This document shows positions 9,501 through 20,013 of a stretch of DNA of 64,000 nt, in pieces (position 1 is the first letter of the stretch; the number at the start of each line of letters is the position of its first letter). The translations under genes and the position numbers were made by a program. Origin of the DNA: Rutidosis leptorrhynchoides (taxonomy: Eukaryota; Streptophyta; Magnoliopsida; Asterales; Asteraceae); the NCBI RefSeq assembly GCF_046630445.1, contig NC_092339.1:58434001-58498000 (forward strand). Reading direction: 5' to 3'. The notes below the pieces were generated by a model. The model was not told where the DNA came from and searched no databases. It worked only from the letters and a program-made list of their open reading frames with translations.

Positions 9501-12140
9501 GTTAAGAAAGAGATTATTAAACTGCTAGATGCAGGTTTGATATATCCAATTTCTGATAGCCCATGGGTAAGCCCAGTTCAATGCGTGCCTAAGAAGGGTG
9601 GCATGACTGTCATTACAAATGAGAAAAATGAGCTTATTCCTACTAGGACTGTAACAGGATGGCGTGTATGTATTGATTATAGAAAATTAAATGACGCCGC
9701 CAGAAAAGATCACTTTCCCTTACCTTTCATAGATCAAATGTTGGAAAGATTAGCCGGAAATAGTTACTATTGTTTTCTAGATGGATTTTCCGGATATTTT
9801 CAAATTCCAATAGCACCCGAAGATCAAGAGAAAACCACATTCACGTGCCCTTATGGTACTTTTTCTTACAAACGCATGCCATTTGGACTTTGCAACGCCC
9901 CTGCAACCTTTCAAAGGTGTATGATGGCGATTTTTCACGACATGATAGAAGAATGCATGGAAGTATTCATGGATGACTTTTCAGTCTTCGGTGATACATT
10001 TAAATCATGTCTAGTTAATCTGGAACGAATGCTAATTAGATGCGAACAATCAAATCTAGTACTTAATTGGGAGAAATGCCATTTCATGGTTAAAGAAGGC
10101 ATCGTTCTTGGACATAAAATTTCAAAAGAAGGAATTGAAGTGGATAGAGCTAAAATAGATGTAATTGCTAAACTTCCACATCCCACCAATGTTAGAGGAG
10201 TTAGGAGTTTTCTAGGGCATGCCGGTTTTTACCGACGTTTTATAAAAGATTTTTCTAAAATTGCCACTCCTATGAATAAACTCCTAGAAAAGGATGCGCC
10301 ATTCATCTTTTCAGATGAGTGTATCAAATCTTTTAATATTCTTAAAGAGAAACTCACTAATGCGCCGATCATGATAACACCAAATTGGAATCTACCATTT
10401 GAACTAATGTGCGATGCAAGTGATTTTGCAATGGGAGCCGTTTTAGGACAAAGGATTGAAAAACGATTTCAACCTATATATTATGCTAGTAAGACATTAC
10501 AAGGAGCACAAACGAACTATACAACTACTGAAAAAGAACTCCTTGCTATTGTCTTTGCTTTTGACAAATTTCGATCATATCTCGTTCTAGCAAAAACGGT
10601 GGTCTATACCGACCATTCTGCTCTTAGATACCTATTTTCAAAACAAGATGCTAAACCAAGATTAATCCGTTGGATCTTACTCTTACAAGAGTTTGATATT
10701 GAAATCCGAGATAAAAGAGGAGCAGAAAATCTCGCCGCTGATCATCTTTCTCGTCTTGAAAATCCCGAATTAGAAGTTCTAAATGAATCAGCCATACAAG
10801 ACAACTTTCCTGATGAATATCTATTGAAGATAGATTATAATGAAATCCCATGGTTTGCAGACTATGCAAACTACTTAGTTTGTGGATTCCTTGAAAAAGG
10901 ATTATCGTACCAAAGACGAAAGAAATTCTTCAGTGATATAAAACACTATTTTTGGGAAGATCCACATCTGTTTAAAAGTTGTCCCGATGGAATAATACGC
11001 CGATGTGTATTTGGAGATGAAGCTAGTAAAATTTTAAACCATTGTCACACAGGACCAACAGGAGGGCATTATGGGCCTCAACTAACAGCAAGAAAAGTTT
11101 ATGAAGCTGGATTCTATTGGCCTACAATTTACAAAGACGCACACCTTCTTTGCAAATCCTGTGATGCATGTCAAAGGGCCGGAAAAATAAGTCAACGTGA
11201 TGAAATGCCACAAAATGTCATCCAAGTATGTGAAGTATTTGACATTTGGGGTATTGACTTTATGGGTCCATTTCCAAAATCTAATAATAATCTATATATA
11301 CTCGTAGCCATTGATTATGTATCTAAATGGGCGGAAGCACAAGCTCTCCCAAATAACGATGCACGAGTTGTAGTCAACTTTTTAAAACGTCTTTTTGCAA
11401 GGTTTGGAACACCGAAAGCTTTAATAAGTGATCGGGGTACTCATTTCTGTAATAATCAACTTGAGAAAGTTCTTAAAAGATATGGAGTAACTCATAAAAT
11501 CTCCACCGCATATCATCCACAAACAAGTGGACAAGTTGAAAATACCAACCGAGCTTTAAAACGTATTCTAGAAAAAACCGTAGGATCAAATCCGAAGGAA
11601 TGGTCCATTAAATTGGAGGATGCACTCTGGGCTTTTAGAACAGCCTACAAAACTCCAATTGGAACCACACCTTTTAGACTTGTTTATGGAAAAGCATGTC
11701 ATCTTCCAGTAGAAATTGAACACAAAGCATTTTGGGCTTTGAAGACATGTAATCTTGATTTACATGAAGCCGGACGTCTACGATTAAGTCAACTAAATGA
11801 ATTAGAAGAATTAAGACATGAAGTATACGAAAATTCGTTAATCTATAAAGAAAGAACGAAGAAATGGCATGATAAAAGAATCAGAAGTTCAAAAGAATTT
11901 AAAGAAGGAGACAGAGTTCTTCTTTTCAATTCACGATTCAAGTTATTTCCTGGAAAATTGAAATCAAGATGGTCTGGACCATTCATAGTAAAAATAGTTT
12001 TCCCATACGGAACGATAGAATTGATAAATTCAAATGGGATTGAATTTAAAGTTAATGGTCACAGAGTTAAACATTACATACATGGTCCGATGGAAGTCGA
12101 CAACGAAGTTAATCACAATTTCGACACCACAGCTAACTAA
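6537..12140 (+). CDS. gag-pol: Athila Gag-Pol polyprotein
   Basis: One uninterrupted frame of 1867 aa encoding gag and pol, so no frameshift is needed between them. Gag lies at about 130-300 ([16 protein letters not shown] near 194). A zinc knuckle CX2CX3HX4C uses C370, C373, H377 and C382. A Q/N-rich linker covers about 395-460. The aspartic protease has D704-L-G-A-S instead of the usual DT/SGA, as in Athila elements. Reverse transcriptase has FMDD with D1146 and D1147. RNase H starts at D1293 ([12 protein letters not shown]). Integrase has an HHCC zinc finger (H1504, H1511, C1542, C1545) and catalytic D1574, D1632 and E1668, with the canonical 35 residues between the last two. No chromodomain is visible. 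All key residues are present, so the protein may be functional in replicating the element through cytoplasmic particles and inserting the cDNA in the nucleus. Confidence 0.95.
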   Translation: MHRARRSSPFVRSPPVTRSRHLANITAVDFSLESSSSRPSTSVQISDNPFFEPNLTIENPENIQERFVDPEPLNFPPEPPIIQTEIVEERTIKSESSSDIDSTNSIMENLEPLSMEDRMRAKRTGQGHAITHPDINAPDYEIKGQILHMVTNQCQFSGAPKEDPNEHLRTFNRICTLFKIREVEDEQIYLMLFPWTLKGEAKDWLESLPEGAIDTWDVLIDKFLKQFFPASKAVRLQAEIVMFTQKPNETLYEAWTRYGKLLRGCPQHGLDTCQIVQIFYQGCDITTRKDIDIAAGGSIMKKTETDAYKIIDNTASHSHEWHQEKDIIRSSKAARADSSHDLDSISAKIDAVERRMEKMTKDIHSIRISCEQCGGSHLTKDCLSIELTMEQRENISYINQRPGNNYQNNYQPPRPIYNQSQNYNRNIPYNNQQGPSNQQVSNNTYNQQRPNFQNKPPQQTDDKKPNLEDMMTKLVETQTQFFTSQKQTNEQNAQAFRNQQASIQNLEQEVSNLARLIGERKPGSLPSDTNANPRNETAKAITTRSGTTLKPPEIPVTSDETIPTPQEPQPDQDKEKEPVVEKVNENNTVKDKPYVKPYQPPLPYPSKMKKEKLEAEQSKFLDMFKQINVNLPFIDVISGMPRYAKFLKDLISNRKKMEELSAVTMNANCSAVLLNKIPEKLSDPGSFTIPCFLGSLSSIEALADLGASINLMPYSLYTKLDLGELKPTRISIQLADRSIKYPRGIMENMLVKVGTLVFPVDFVVLDMEEDSQVPLILGRPFLNTAKAMIDVFGKKLTLSIEDESVTFSVDIAMQQPQSADDTCYYIQTIDAHAELLEEFPELQGTGECSLGEGNEPIDEAEMLATLIANGYEPTTEEIQMLKEEDRYRYKSSIEEPPKLELKPLPNHLEYAYLHGESELPVIISSSLTENEKSQLISVLKAHKPAIAWKIHDIKGISPSYCTHKILMEEGHKTYVQRQRRLNPNMQDVVKKEIIKLLDAGLIYPISDSPWVSPVQCVPKKGGMTVITNEKNELIPTRTVTGWRVCIDYRKLNDAARKDHFPLPFIDQMLERLAGNSYYCFLDGFSGYFQIPIAPEDQEKTTFTCPYGTFSYKRMPFGLCNAPATFQRCMMAIFHDMIEECMEVFMDDFSVFGDTFKSCLVNLERMLIRCEQSNLVLNWEKCHFMVKEGIVLGHKISKEGIEVDRAKIDVIAKLPHPTNVRGVRSFLGHAGFYRRFIKDFSKIATPMNKLLEKDAPFIFSDECIKSFNILKEKLTNAPIMITPNWNLPFELMCDASDFAMGAVLGQRIEKRFQPIYYASKTLQGAQTNYTTTEKELLAIVFAFDKFRSYLVLAKTVVYTDHSALRYLFSKQDAKPRLIRWILLLQEFDIEIRDKRGAENLAADHLSRLENPELEVLNESAIQDNFPDEYLLKIDYNEIPWFADYANYLVCGFLEKGLSYQRRKKFFSDIKHYFWEDPHLFKSCPDGIIRRCVFGDEASKILNHCHTGPTGGHYGPQLTARKVYEAGFYWPTIYKDAHLLCKSCDACQRAGKISQRDEMPQNVIQVCEVFDIWGIDFMGPFPKSNNNLYILVAIDYVSKWAEAQALPNNDARVVVNFLKRLFARFGTPKALISDRGTHFCNNQLEKVLKRYGVTHKISTAYHPQTSGQVENTNRALKRILEKTVGSNPKEWSIKLEDALWAFRTAYKTPIGTTPFRLVYGKACHLPVEIEHKAFWALKTCNLDLHEAGRLRLSQLNELEELRHEVYENSLIYKERTKKWHDKRIRSSKEFKEGDRVLLFNSRFKLFPGKLKSRWSGPFIVKIVFPYGTIELINSNGIEFKVNGHRVKHYIHGPMEVDNEVNHNFDTTAN

Positions 12141-12312
12141 GTGTGGGGAGAATCAAGTCTTTAAAGGATAATATGTATTTCTGTTAGAGTTAGATTGTCT
12201 GTTTTCGTGTAGTTCTCGAAAATGGAACACGTATGGTCTTTCCCTAGCAGACCCTAAAGAACTAGTCTTCTTCCCCCATTCTGAATTTTTATTTTTTTTA
12301 GGTTTTTACGAA

Positions 12313-12729
12313 ATGAAGACTGCCTGTGAACTAAACCATGGTCTAATGCTACACGCTTTGATCACTAAAAGAAATAATGACATACTACCGAGTGAAATAG
12401 TATCAGTAATCAGAGAAAGAATGGACGGAGTTAGAAAAGAATCCAGATGCGAAGATAATAAGTTACAATTTGGTAAAGGAAAATCAAAATCCGCAGCGAA
12501 AAGAAGAGCACGACACCTAGAAAGATGTCACAAATGCGGAAAATGGTCACATGGAGGTAAATGTTCAAATAATCAAACCTATTCAAATACCGAATTTGTT
12601 ACTTTATGCAGAGACGGACCGTTCATATGTTTAGAAGAAAAGACACTGAATGCTCGAGGTTACGCCTATGTAGCCATGGAAAATCAATTAAACCGACTAT
12701 CTTATGAATGGGATAGATCATATAACTAA
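12313..12729 (+). CDS. small basic zinc-knuckle protein after pol (Athila)
   Basis: A 138-aa ORF starting MKTACELNHGLMLHAL, 172 nt after the pol stop and in its own frame. The centre is very basic (FGKGKSKSAAKRRARHLER, about residues 53-72). It is followed by CHKCGKWSHGGKC, a CX2CX4HX3C knuckle compatible with zinc and nucleic-acid binding. The C-terminal part is neutral to acidic. It is distinct from the knuckle in Gag. It could be a nucleocapsid-like accessory or an RNA-binding regulator, which is inference only. The intact frame in a young element supports a real gene, but how it would be translated is unclear because it is far from the 5' end. Confidence 0.6.
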   Translation: MKTACELNHGLMLHALITKRNNDILPSEIVSVIRERMDGVRKESRCEDNKLQFGKGKSKSAAKRRARHLERCHKCGKWSHGGKCSNNQTYSNTEFVTLCRDGPFICLEEKTLNARGYAYVAMENQLNRLSYEWDRSYN

Positions 12730-13705
12730 GAAATCTATTCCACAGGTATGTCTGTACAGTTTTTTTTTTTTTTTTTTTTTTTAACCTTTTGATAATAAAC
12801 GCTAATTTGTTCGCTAAAAAGTATTAAATTGGTATTAAATAAAATTAGGTTTGGCGACCAAAATTATTGATATCATTCAAAAATGTATTACATCACTGCG
12901 AAATTTAACGTTTATTCTTAAGGTATAAATATCTTTAATCAATCAACCCAAAATATTTCAAAAATTCGTCATGAGTTAAATTAGGTCTTGGAACCGAAAT
13001 TACTTTACCGAAAAGAGGGGCGCATATTTTTGATAATATTTGATTGATTAAAGTGGGATAAAAAGACAAAAAGATTTTTAATTTTATTTTTACCATATTT
13101 TAAAAATTAATATTTAAATCTTAAATTAATATTGTAAACTTTGTAAAGACAATATATTTAAAATTGTAAATATTTGAAAAATTAATATAAGTTTGATATG
13201 AATTTATAAATTTTTAAATTAAGTTTGGTGTGAATTTTTAATTTTTAAAATATTAATTTTTAATTTTATGCATTTCAAATTTTAAGTTTGGTGTGAATTT
13301 TTAATATTAATTTTGAATTTTATATTTAAGTTGTGTGAATTTAAAAACAAAAATTTACTTTATCTCATTAAGTTAAGAATATGATTTTTAAAATTCGTCG
13401 TAAGTTGAAGACTAGGTCTTTGAACAAATTGCTTTACCCGAGGGAGGGACGAGAACTTTTATTATCATTATTTTTAATCTTATTGAATTAAAGTATGCCA
13501 AAAACATTGAAAAAACCCAAAAAAATCTTAGCTTTTAAAACAATCGCTACAAAAAGACAAATTTTAAAATTTTGTCGAAGGACGGACTAGGACATCGATC
13601 CGAAACGACCTCGTCCTAAATAACAAGGGAAACAAAATTTTAAAATTAATTACTTAATTGTTTTAATAAGTTAATGATTAAAAAAAATATATATATATAT
13701 ATATA
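12730..13705 (+). other. non-coding spacer between the two small Athila coding regions
   Basis: AT-rich, with a 20-odd-nt T run at 12760-12782 and several repeats of 'aagtttggtgtgaattt' around 13190-13300. No credible ORF. Confidence 0.6.
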
Positions 13706-13756
13706 CCAAACTCCGCGAGTCGCGGAGTTTGGAGGGTTAATCCCCGCGACTCGCGG
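13706..13756 (+). promoter_or_regulatory. third palindrome pair, candidate internal promoter
   Basis: A 27-bp perfect odd palindrome at 13706-13732 (core CTCCGCGAGTCGCGGAG) and CCGCGACTCGCGG at 13744-13756. This is the same pair as in the LTR promoter. It lies about 160 nt upstream of the first ATG of the spliced 3' ORF, and a short leader-like, C/A-rich stretch follows. No clear TATA box follows it; a TA run lies just upstream. Confidence 0.5.
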
Positions 13757-13916
13757 AGGAGCCGGATTACAGAAAAAAAAATAAGAGCTGCAAACTGATC
13801 AGTTTCATACTCCTCAACCCAAAAATACAGCTCGAAAAACTGCACCCGAAAAACACGAAAAAACCCCCCAAAATCACAATTTTTAACCGTTAATCACCAA
13901 ATCTTTTGCTAAAATC

Positions 13917-15940
13917 ATGTTGAGAAGGATGCTATCTAAGAATTACTCAAGAAAAACGGTAAATTTCTACACCTAAACACCATTTAATCCGAAATTTGAT
14001 GTTCTTGAGCTATTTTTTTCCCAATTTGATTTTGATGCTTTTTAGTGTAATTAAGCTTAAATTGTTTATGTATTATGCTTGTATAACCTAGATTGATGCT
14101 GTTTAACATGATTAGAAGCCTTAAACTTCAAATTTTGAGTAATCTAGGGTTTGTGTTCTTGAGCAAATTTGGGGCTTTTTGATATAAACAGGTTATGGCC
14201 GATTTTTGTCATGAATTGTTGCTAAATTGAGTAGTGTAACATGTCTAGGTAGTTAAATGATCCAAACTTTGAGCCTAAACATGATTTTGAGAATTAAAGT
14301 GGACTTTTTCAAGTCTAAAATTCATGAACTTGATTTTTGAAAGATAATGCCATTTGAGACTTGTTTAATTGCTAGTAATGATTATTTTGACATGTTATTT
14401 GAGTTGAATGCTTATGAACTTGGCGAAAATTTTCGTATATGCTTATTTGAAAAAGTGTAGATTTGATAAAAATGTGAAAATAAGCTTAAGTTTGATATAA
14501 ATTGATAATGTCATTGTAATTATTTTGATTGATAATTTTGCTGACACTAATGCATATTTGGATGCACAAAAATTGTGTTTGATGTGTTTTGCAGAATGAA
14601 AGGGGTGAATCTTCATCCCAAGGCCGCAATGCTCCTGCTGAGAATTTGGAACAACAGGAGGTGGATAACTACTACAAGCAGGATATACCTCATCCAGTCA
14701 TGACCTTTTCCGATATGCACTTGGAAGAGTTGCACCCGAACCTGAGATTTGACAGACTTTGGATAGATTATCCAAAATATCAACGGGGTTTGCATACTCT
14801 TCATTCTAAGGTTGTTGAGGTACCGAGGGTCATAGAATGGGGACCCTTAGAAGCTGTAGAATTGGCCGGGCCAATTAGGGAATTACTTGTACAGAGGTAT
14901 GGTAATTCTTCTTTTAATGACTGGGTATGTTTATTCACCATACGTAGACCTGTATATAAAGTATGGTGTGAAGAATTGTTATGTAGTATAGAGTTGAATG
15001 ATCGGGTAGCTAGTTTAACCGATCGTTCTTTTATTAGATTTTTGTTAGGCGGTTCGATGCGCCACATGTCTTTACTGGACATGGCTCAGGCTTTACGTAT
15101 ATATACGCCTGAGGAGTTAGCGTCTGCCGATTGTAGAGGATTGATACTAAACGGTAGAAAGATAGATGAAAATTTTGATACACACGGTGTGTGGAGTCAA
15201 ATGACAAGCCATCACCGTTTCAAAGGGGGAAATTACTCTTATTTGGATATAGATAGAGCCGAATTAAGAGTGATACATAGGTTTTTAGCCAATTCGATTA
15301 CACAAAGGGGTAAAAACAAGGAAAAAGTAAATGAACAGGATTTGTTTTACCATATGTGTATTCGAGACCCACAAAGCGCTGTAAGTATACCATATTGTGT
15401 GGGTTATTATTTATCAGCTATGGTTCGGGGGATGCGACCACATAGCATAATAGGAGGTGGTATTTTTATTACTTTGATTGGTGAATATCTCGGTGTGGAT
15501 ATAAGTCGGGGGGATTATTACTAGAAGAGCCGGAACCCCGCGATACTATAGGTTTAAATGTATACCATGGTGCGAAAGTTTTGAAGAGGCGAAATAACGC
15601 CGCAGTACGATACCATGGTAGACATCCACAGGTGGAGAGAAACCAGCAACAAGGTAATGTAGGAGGGGGGAATGAGATGCAAGAAATGCATAGGTTTATA
15701 GCTTCTCAGGAATACGAAAATGTTAGACAGAGAGCATTTGAAGATTGGCAAGTTCATCAGAACCAAATCATAGCTCATTGCCAACATATAGGTAGAAACT
15801 ATATTCCTACACCGAAACCCATCTTCCCTCCTTGGTCTATAGAGATGCAGCCACCATATCCTACGTATGACCCTGCCGAAGCATTCTATAGCACTTATGG
15901 TTATGCCTGGAACCCCTATTGGTACCAATATCATCCTTAG
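13917..15940 (+). pseudogene. Athila 3' ORF (ATHILA-ORF1-like, env position), spliced, frameshifted
   Basis: Exon 1 is 13917-13958 (14 codons, ending before GTAAATTT). Exon 2 starts at 14595 after TTTTGCAG and stays in frame. Reading on gives 309 codons to a stop at 15522-15524. Its layout (a VYKVWCEELL block, SMRHMSLLDMAQALRIYTPEE, GVWSQMTSHHRF, DLFYHMCIRDP, IPYCVGYYLSAMVRG) resembles the ATHILA ORF-1 family found in the env-like position. A second open stretch in another frame continues to 15940, with a Tyr/Pro-rich end. The switch lies at a run of six G (15508-15513), so a single-base loss (or an assembly error) truncated the protein. No strong signal peptide or membrane span is visible, so an envelope role is not supported by sequence. 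The only ATG for exon 2's frame is in exon 1, which favours the intron model. Confidence 0.65.
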
Positions 15941-18020
15941 TTTACTTATTTTTTTATTTTGTAATTTGTAATTATTGATACATTTAATATTTTTGTTAAT
16001 ATTGTAATCATTTTTATAATTATCTAACTTTTATTCTTAGATTTTAATAATTTTTTGAATGTGGGGTAATATACCAAACTTCAAAAATATGTATATATGT
16101 TTGCAGTTTATCTTATGTACACAACAGGGTAAAATAACGCATTTTCAAAGACTGGCATTAAGTTCAGCAAAAGCAACTAATTTTGACGACAAGATGCAAA
16201 ATATATGTGAAATAACAACAAGACGGAATGAACAAATGATGTGCACCATTTATCATTCAGCAAACAAACGCCAATATAATTGGAAACTTTGGTAAAAATT
16301 TAATCATTTTCACACTAATCACCCTCAATAATTTAAATTGTTACTGATTTCTTGCAAATGAGGGCATTGCAAGATCTTAAGTGTGGGAAGGGGTTAAATT
16401 CTTTCGGATTTTAAAAATTTTTACTTTATACACTTGGTTACCATTAAAAATACTAGTAAAGTAGTAGTTGTATTAGAATCTAGTGCTCTCTGATAAAAAA
16501 GAACAGCCCTAGTCTTATATACTGACTACCCAATTCTAGTAAAATTTTTCAAAATTTTCAATTAAATGAATTCAAAATCATGTTTATACATATTTATGAA
16601 CGGTAAAACTAGGTTTTAACACCGAAATTATTGTTACCTCGGAAAGGACATAAATTGAGAAACAAACCAAAATGTTAAAATTCATTTAAAATGGAATAGA
16701 GGACGATAAAAAAAAGAAAAATAAAAGCCAAGTGTGGGAAAATTTACCAAGTTATCTTAAACATATGTCACATATATCTGTAACAAATAACTGAAAATAC
16801 TTTTGCTTTGGACTAAACTAAACTGTTTTACCCGATGAAAGAAAATAAGAGATGGATCTACACGATGAATCAATTCCATCATTAAAAGGAAGTAAAGTCT
16901 TCCGAAAAAGACACGCGCTTCTTGATTTAGGTCATGAAGTTGTCGTCCAGACCAGCTGTAGGTTGACGAAAAATCTAGAAAAGTCATCACTAAAATCAGC
17001 AGGAAATCCACGGACCTCAGCATTAAACAGGGTCGCCAAGTGGTCAGATTTATCCTAACCATGATAAGGATTTATCTCGTATAATGGGGGGGGGGCACCG
17101 TGCAAATTAGCTTGATAAGACTAATGAATCAGATCCCCAGAAAGGATAATCTCCTTAAAGATTAAAAATCAGCTTTTAAGACTGATATTACTCAATCCTA
17201 GAGATTGACCTTAAAGATTGAGAATTACAAACTCATGAAATTCAATGATATCTAAACTCGAGCTTAAACGAGAAAATATTTTGATCAAAATTACAAACCG
17301 ATTTGTTTTCTGAAAGCCCTATTTTCAATACGTTCATTACCATTGAACGTAAAATCCTAGGAATTCACCTGGAATTCATTAGGTCACCTGAACCAAATCG
17401 GGTGTCAACCGTAAGAACGGTGGTTGCATAGCATGGTCAAAGACAGGACCTTGTGCCAGACTGAAAAATTATAAGGGTGAGCTTTACTATTGCTCCTACC
17501 AAGGATAGTAATTGCGTCCGACACGTTATAGACCATAATCAAAAGCATGTCACGGGACATTGCCTTAACAGTTGCTTGTTCAACGCTTTCCTTTACAACC
17601 GGACGGTAGTTTGCCGAAAGGTAATATACGGAACAAGTAAACTGGACGTGTTGCTTTCCTAATACAAGGTTAGCAAGTGGGTGACACAAAACCGCAAGTT
17701 TTGAGCTAAAATTTTCAAATCTAAAACCCACCAAACCCACAAAAATATTTTGCAAACACCGGTAAAGGGTTATTCCGGAAAACTTATCTAGGGTAAAAAA
17801 CTAGATTTAATTTAGATCAAATGTTTTCATAAAGATCCAATTTCCTTAATGGATCTAATTTTTTATAGTCATGTGGGACTGTAAACCATATCGTTACTAC
17901 CATTGTTTATACCGCCATATAGAAATCACTGATGTACAAAGTGTGAAGAATAAAGAAGTGATTCTAGTATTTCAAGACAATATTGCTTGAGGACAAGCAA
18001 CGCTCAAGTGTGGGAATATT
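15941..18020 (+). other. Athila 3' untranslated region
   Basis: About 2 kb before the right LTR. Several small ORFs (16059, 16852, 17477) overlap on both strands and show no domain. It contains repeats of AAGTGTGGG at about 16379 and 16730, a G9 run near 17083 and the PPT at the end. Confidence 0.65.
18004..18020 (+). promoter_or_regulatory. Athila polypurine tract
   Basis: CAAGTGTGGGAATATT directly precedes the right LTR (TGATAATGC). It is purine-rich in the core GTGTGGGAA. Its position is diagnostic, although it is not a pure purine run. Confidence 0.65.
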
Positions 18021-20008
18021 TGATAATGCTAAAAACGAACATATATTTCATAGCATTATTCCTCAAGAAAGACAAGCTTTTAGTTGCAATTGTTCTATTT
18101 ACAAGTGATATTCGTTTAAATAATAAAAGGTGAAGACAAAAGACAGATTCGACGAATTGAAGACGCAAACGACCAAAAAGCTCAAAAGAACAAAAGACAA
18201 TCAAAGAGGTTCCAATTATTGATAAGAAACGTCTCGAAATTACAAGAGTACAAGATTCAAAACGCAAAGTACAAAATATAAAATTGTACGCAAGGACGTT
18301 CGAAAATCCGGAATCGGGACCAGAGTCAACTCTTAACGCTCGACGCAACGGACTAAAAATTACAAATTAACTATGTATATAAATATAATATAATATATAA
18401 TTAATTATATTAATTATATATATATATTATATTTATAAATAAAAACCGTCGGCAGAGAAAGACTCCAAGGGTGTGAGCTGTAAATTCATTCTCCGCGACT
18501 CGCGGAGTTTGAAGAGGATTTTGCCGCGAGTCGCGGAGCCCCAAAAATCAACTCTGCCTATAAAGCAAACCGAATTCTGATCAAAAATTCACAATTCTAT
18601 TTCTCTCTTCTCTCATATATACGATATATATATATAATTTATATTTTAATTTTAATTTTAATTATAATTCTAATAATAAGGGTATGTTAGCGAATGTTGT
18701 AAGGGTGTAAGTCGAAATTCTGTCCGTGTAACGCTACGCTATTTTTAATCATTGTAAGTTATGTTCAACCTTTTTATATTAATGTCTCGTAGCTAAGTTA
18801 TTATTATTCTTATTTAAAACGAAGTAATCATGATGTTGGGCTAATTACTAAAATTGGGTAATTGGGCTTTGTACCATAATTGGGGTTTGGACAAAAGAAC
18901 GACACTTGTGGAAATTAGACTATGGGCTATTAATGGGCTTTATATTTGTTTAACTAAATGAAAGTTTGTTAATGTTAATATAAAGATTTACAATTGGTCG
19001 TCCCTATAAATTACCATATACACTCAATCGGACACGATGGGCGGGGTATTTATATGTACGAATAATCGTTCATTTAACCGGACACGGGAATGGATTAATA
19101 GCCACTAGAATAATTAAAACAGGGGTGAAATTACATTCAAGGGTAATTGGTGTAATTGTTAACAAAGTAGTAAAACCTTGGTTTACACGCAGTTGATAAC
19201 CTGGTGTATTCATTAAACAAAGTATTAAAACCTTGTTACAATTCGAATCCCCAATTAGTTGGAATATTTAACTTCGGGTATAATAATAATTTGACGAGGA
19301 CACTCGCACTTTATATTTATGACTGATGGACTGTTATGGACAAAAACCAGACGGACAGATTAAATAATCCAGGACAAAGGACAATTAACCCATGGGCATA
19401 AAATTAAAATAAACACGTCAAACATCATGATTACGGAAGTTTAAATAAGCATAATTCTTTTATTTCATATTTAATTTCCTTCATTTTATATTTAATTGCA
19501 CTTCTAATTATCGCACTTTTATTTATTGTTATTTAATCGCACTTTTAATTATCGTACTTTTTAATTATCGCAATTTTATTTTATCGCACTTTTATTATTC
19601 GAAATTTCATTATCGTTATTTACTTTACGCTTTAAATTAAGTCTTTTATTTATTTAATATTTTACATTAGGTTTTAACTGCGACTAAAGTCTTAAAATCG
19701 ACAAACCGGTCATTAAACGGTAAAAACCCCCCTTTATAATAATAATATTACTTATATATATATTTGTATTTTTATAAAAGTAAACTAATATAGCGTTGAG
19801 CTTTGTTTAAAAATTTCCCTGTGGAACGAACCGGACTTACTAAAAACTACACTACTGTACGATTAGGTACACTGCCTATAAGTGTTGTAGCAAGGTTTAA
19901 GTATATCCATTCTATAAATAAATAAATATCTTGTGTAAAATTGTATCGTATTTAATAGTTTTTCCTAGTAAAATATAAACTATTTCGTATACACCTCGCA
20001 TAACATCA
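18021..20008 (+). repeat. right LTR of Athila element (1988 bp)
   Basis: Same ends as the left LTR. The 6-bp length difference comes from two TA tracts (near 3530 and 3740 in the left copy). Palindrome pair at 18491-18507 and 18524-18536. Confidence 0.93.
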
Positions 20009-20013
20009 AACAC
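20009..20013. repeat. target-site duplication AACAC (right)
   Basis: Matches 3130-3134 exactly. Confidence 0.9.

Larger units (their letters stand above)
3135..20008 (+). mobile_element. Athila-type Ty3/gypsy retrotransposon, near-complete and young
   Basis: A 16.9-kb element with two LTRs (3135-5128 and 18021-20008), a 5-bp TSD, a tRNA-Asp-type PBS, a PPT, a gag-pol ORF, a post-pol zinc-knuckle ORF and a 3' ORF region. The protease motif D-L-G-A-S, the tRNA-Asp PBS and the large coding 3' region fit the Athila lineage. I count six substitutions and two TA-repeat length differences between the LTRs (about 0.3%). With a plant rate of 1.3e-8 per site per year this gives roughly 0.1 million years. 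It is inserted into the element 1 LTR in the opposite orientation. Confidence 0.92.

Noticed and set aside
13917..15940. Classical envelope glycoprotein
   Set aside because: Position is env-like, but no signal peptide, membrane anchor or glycoprotein features are apparent, so an entry function is not claimed.
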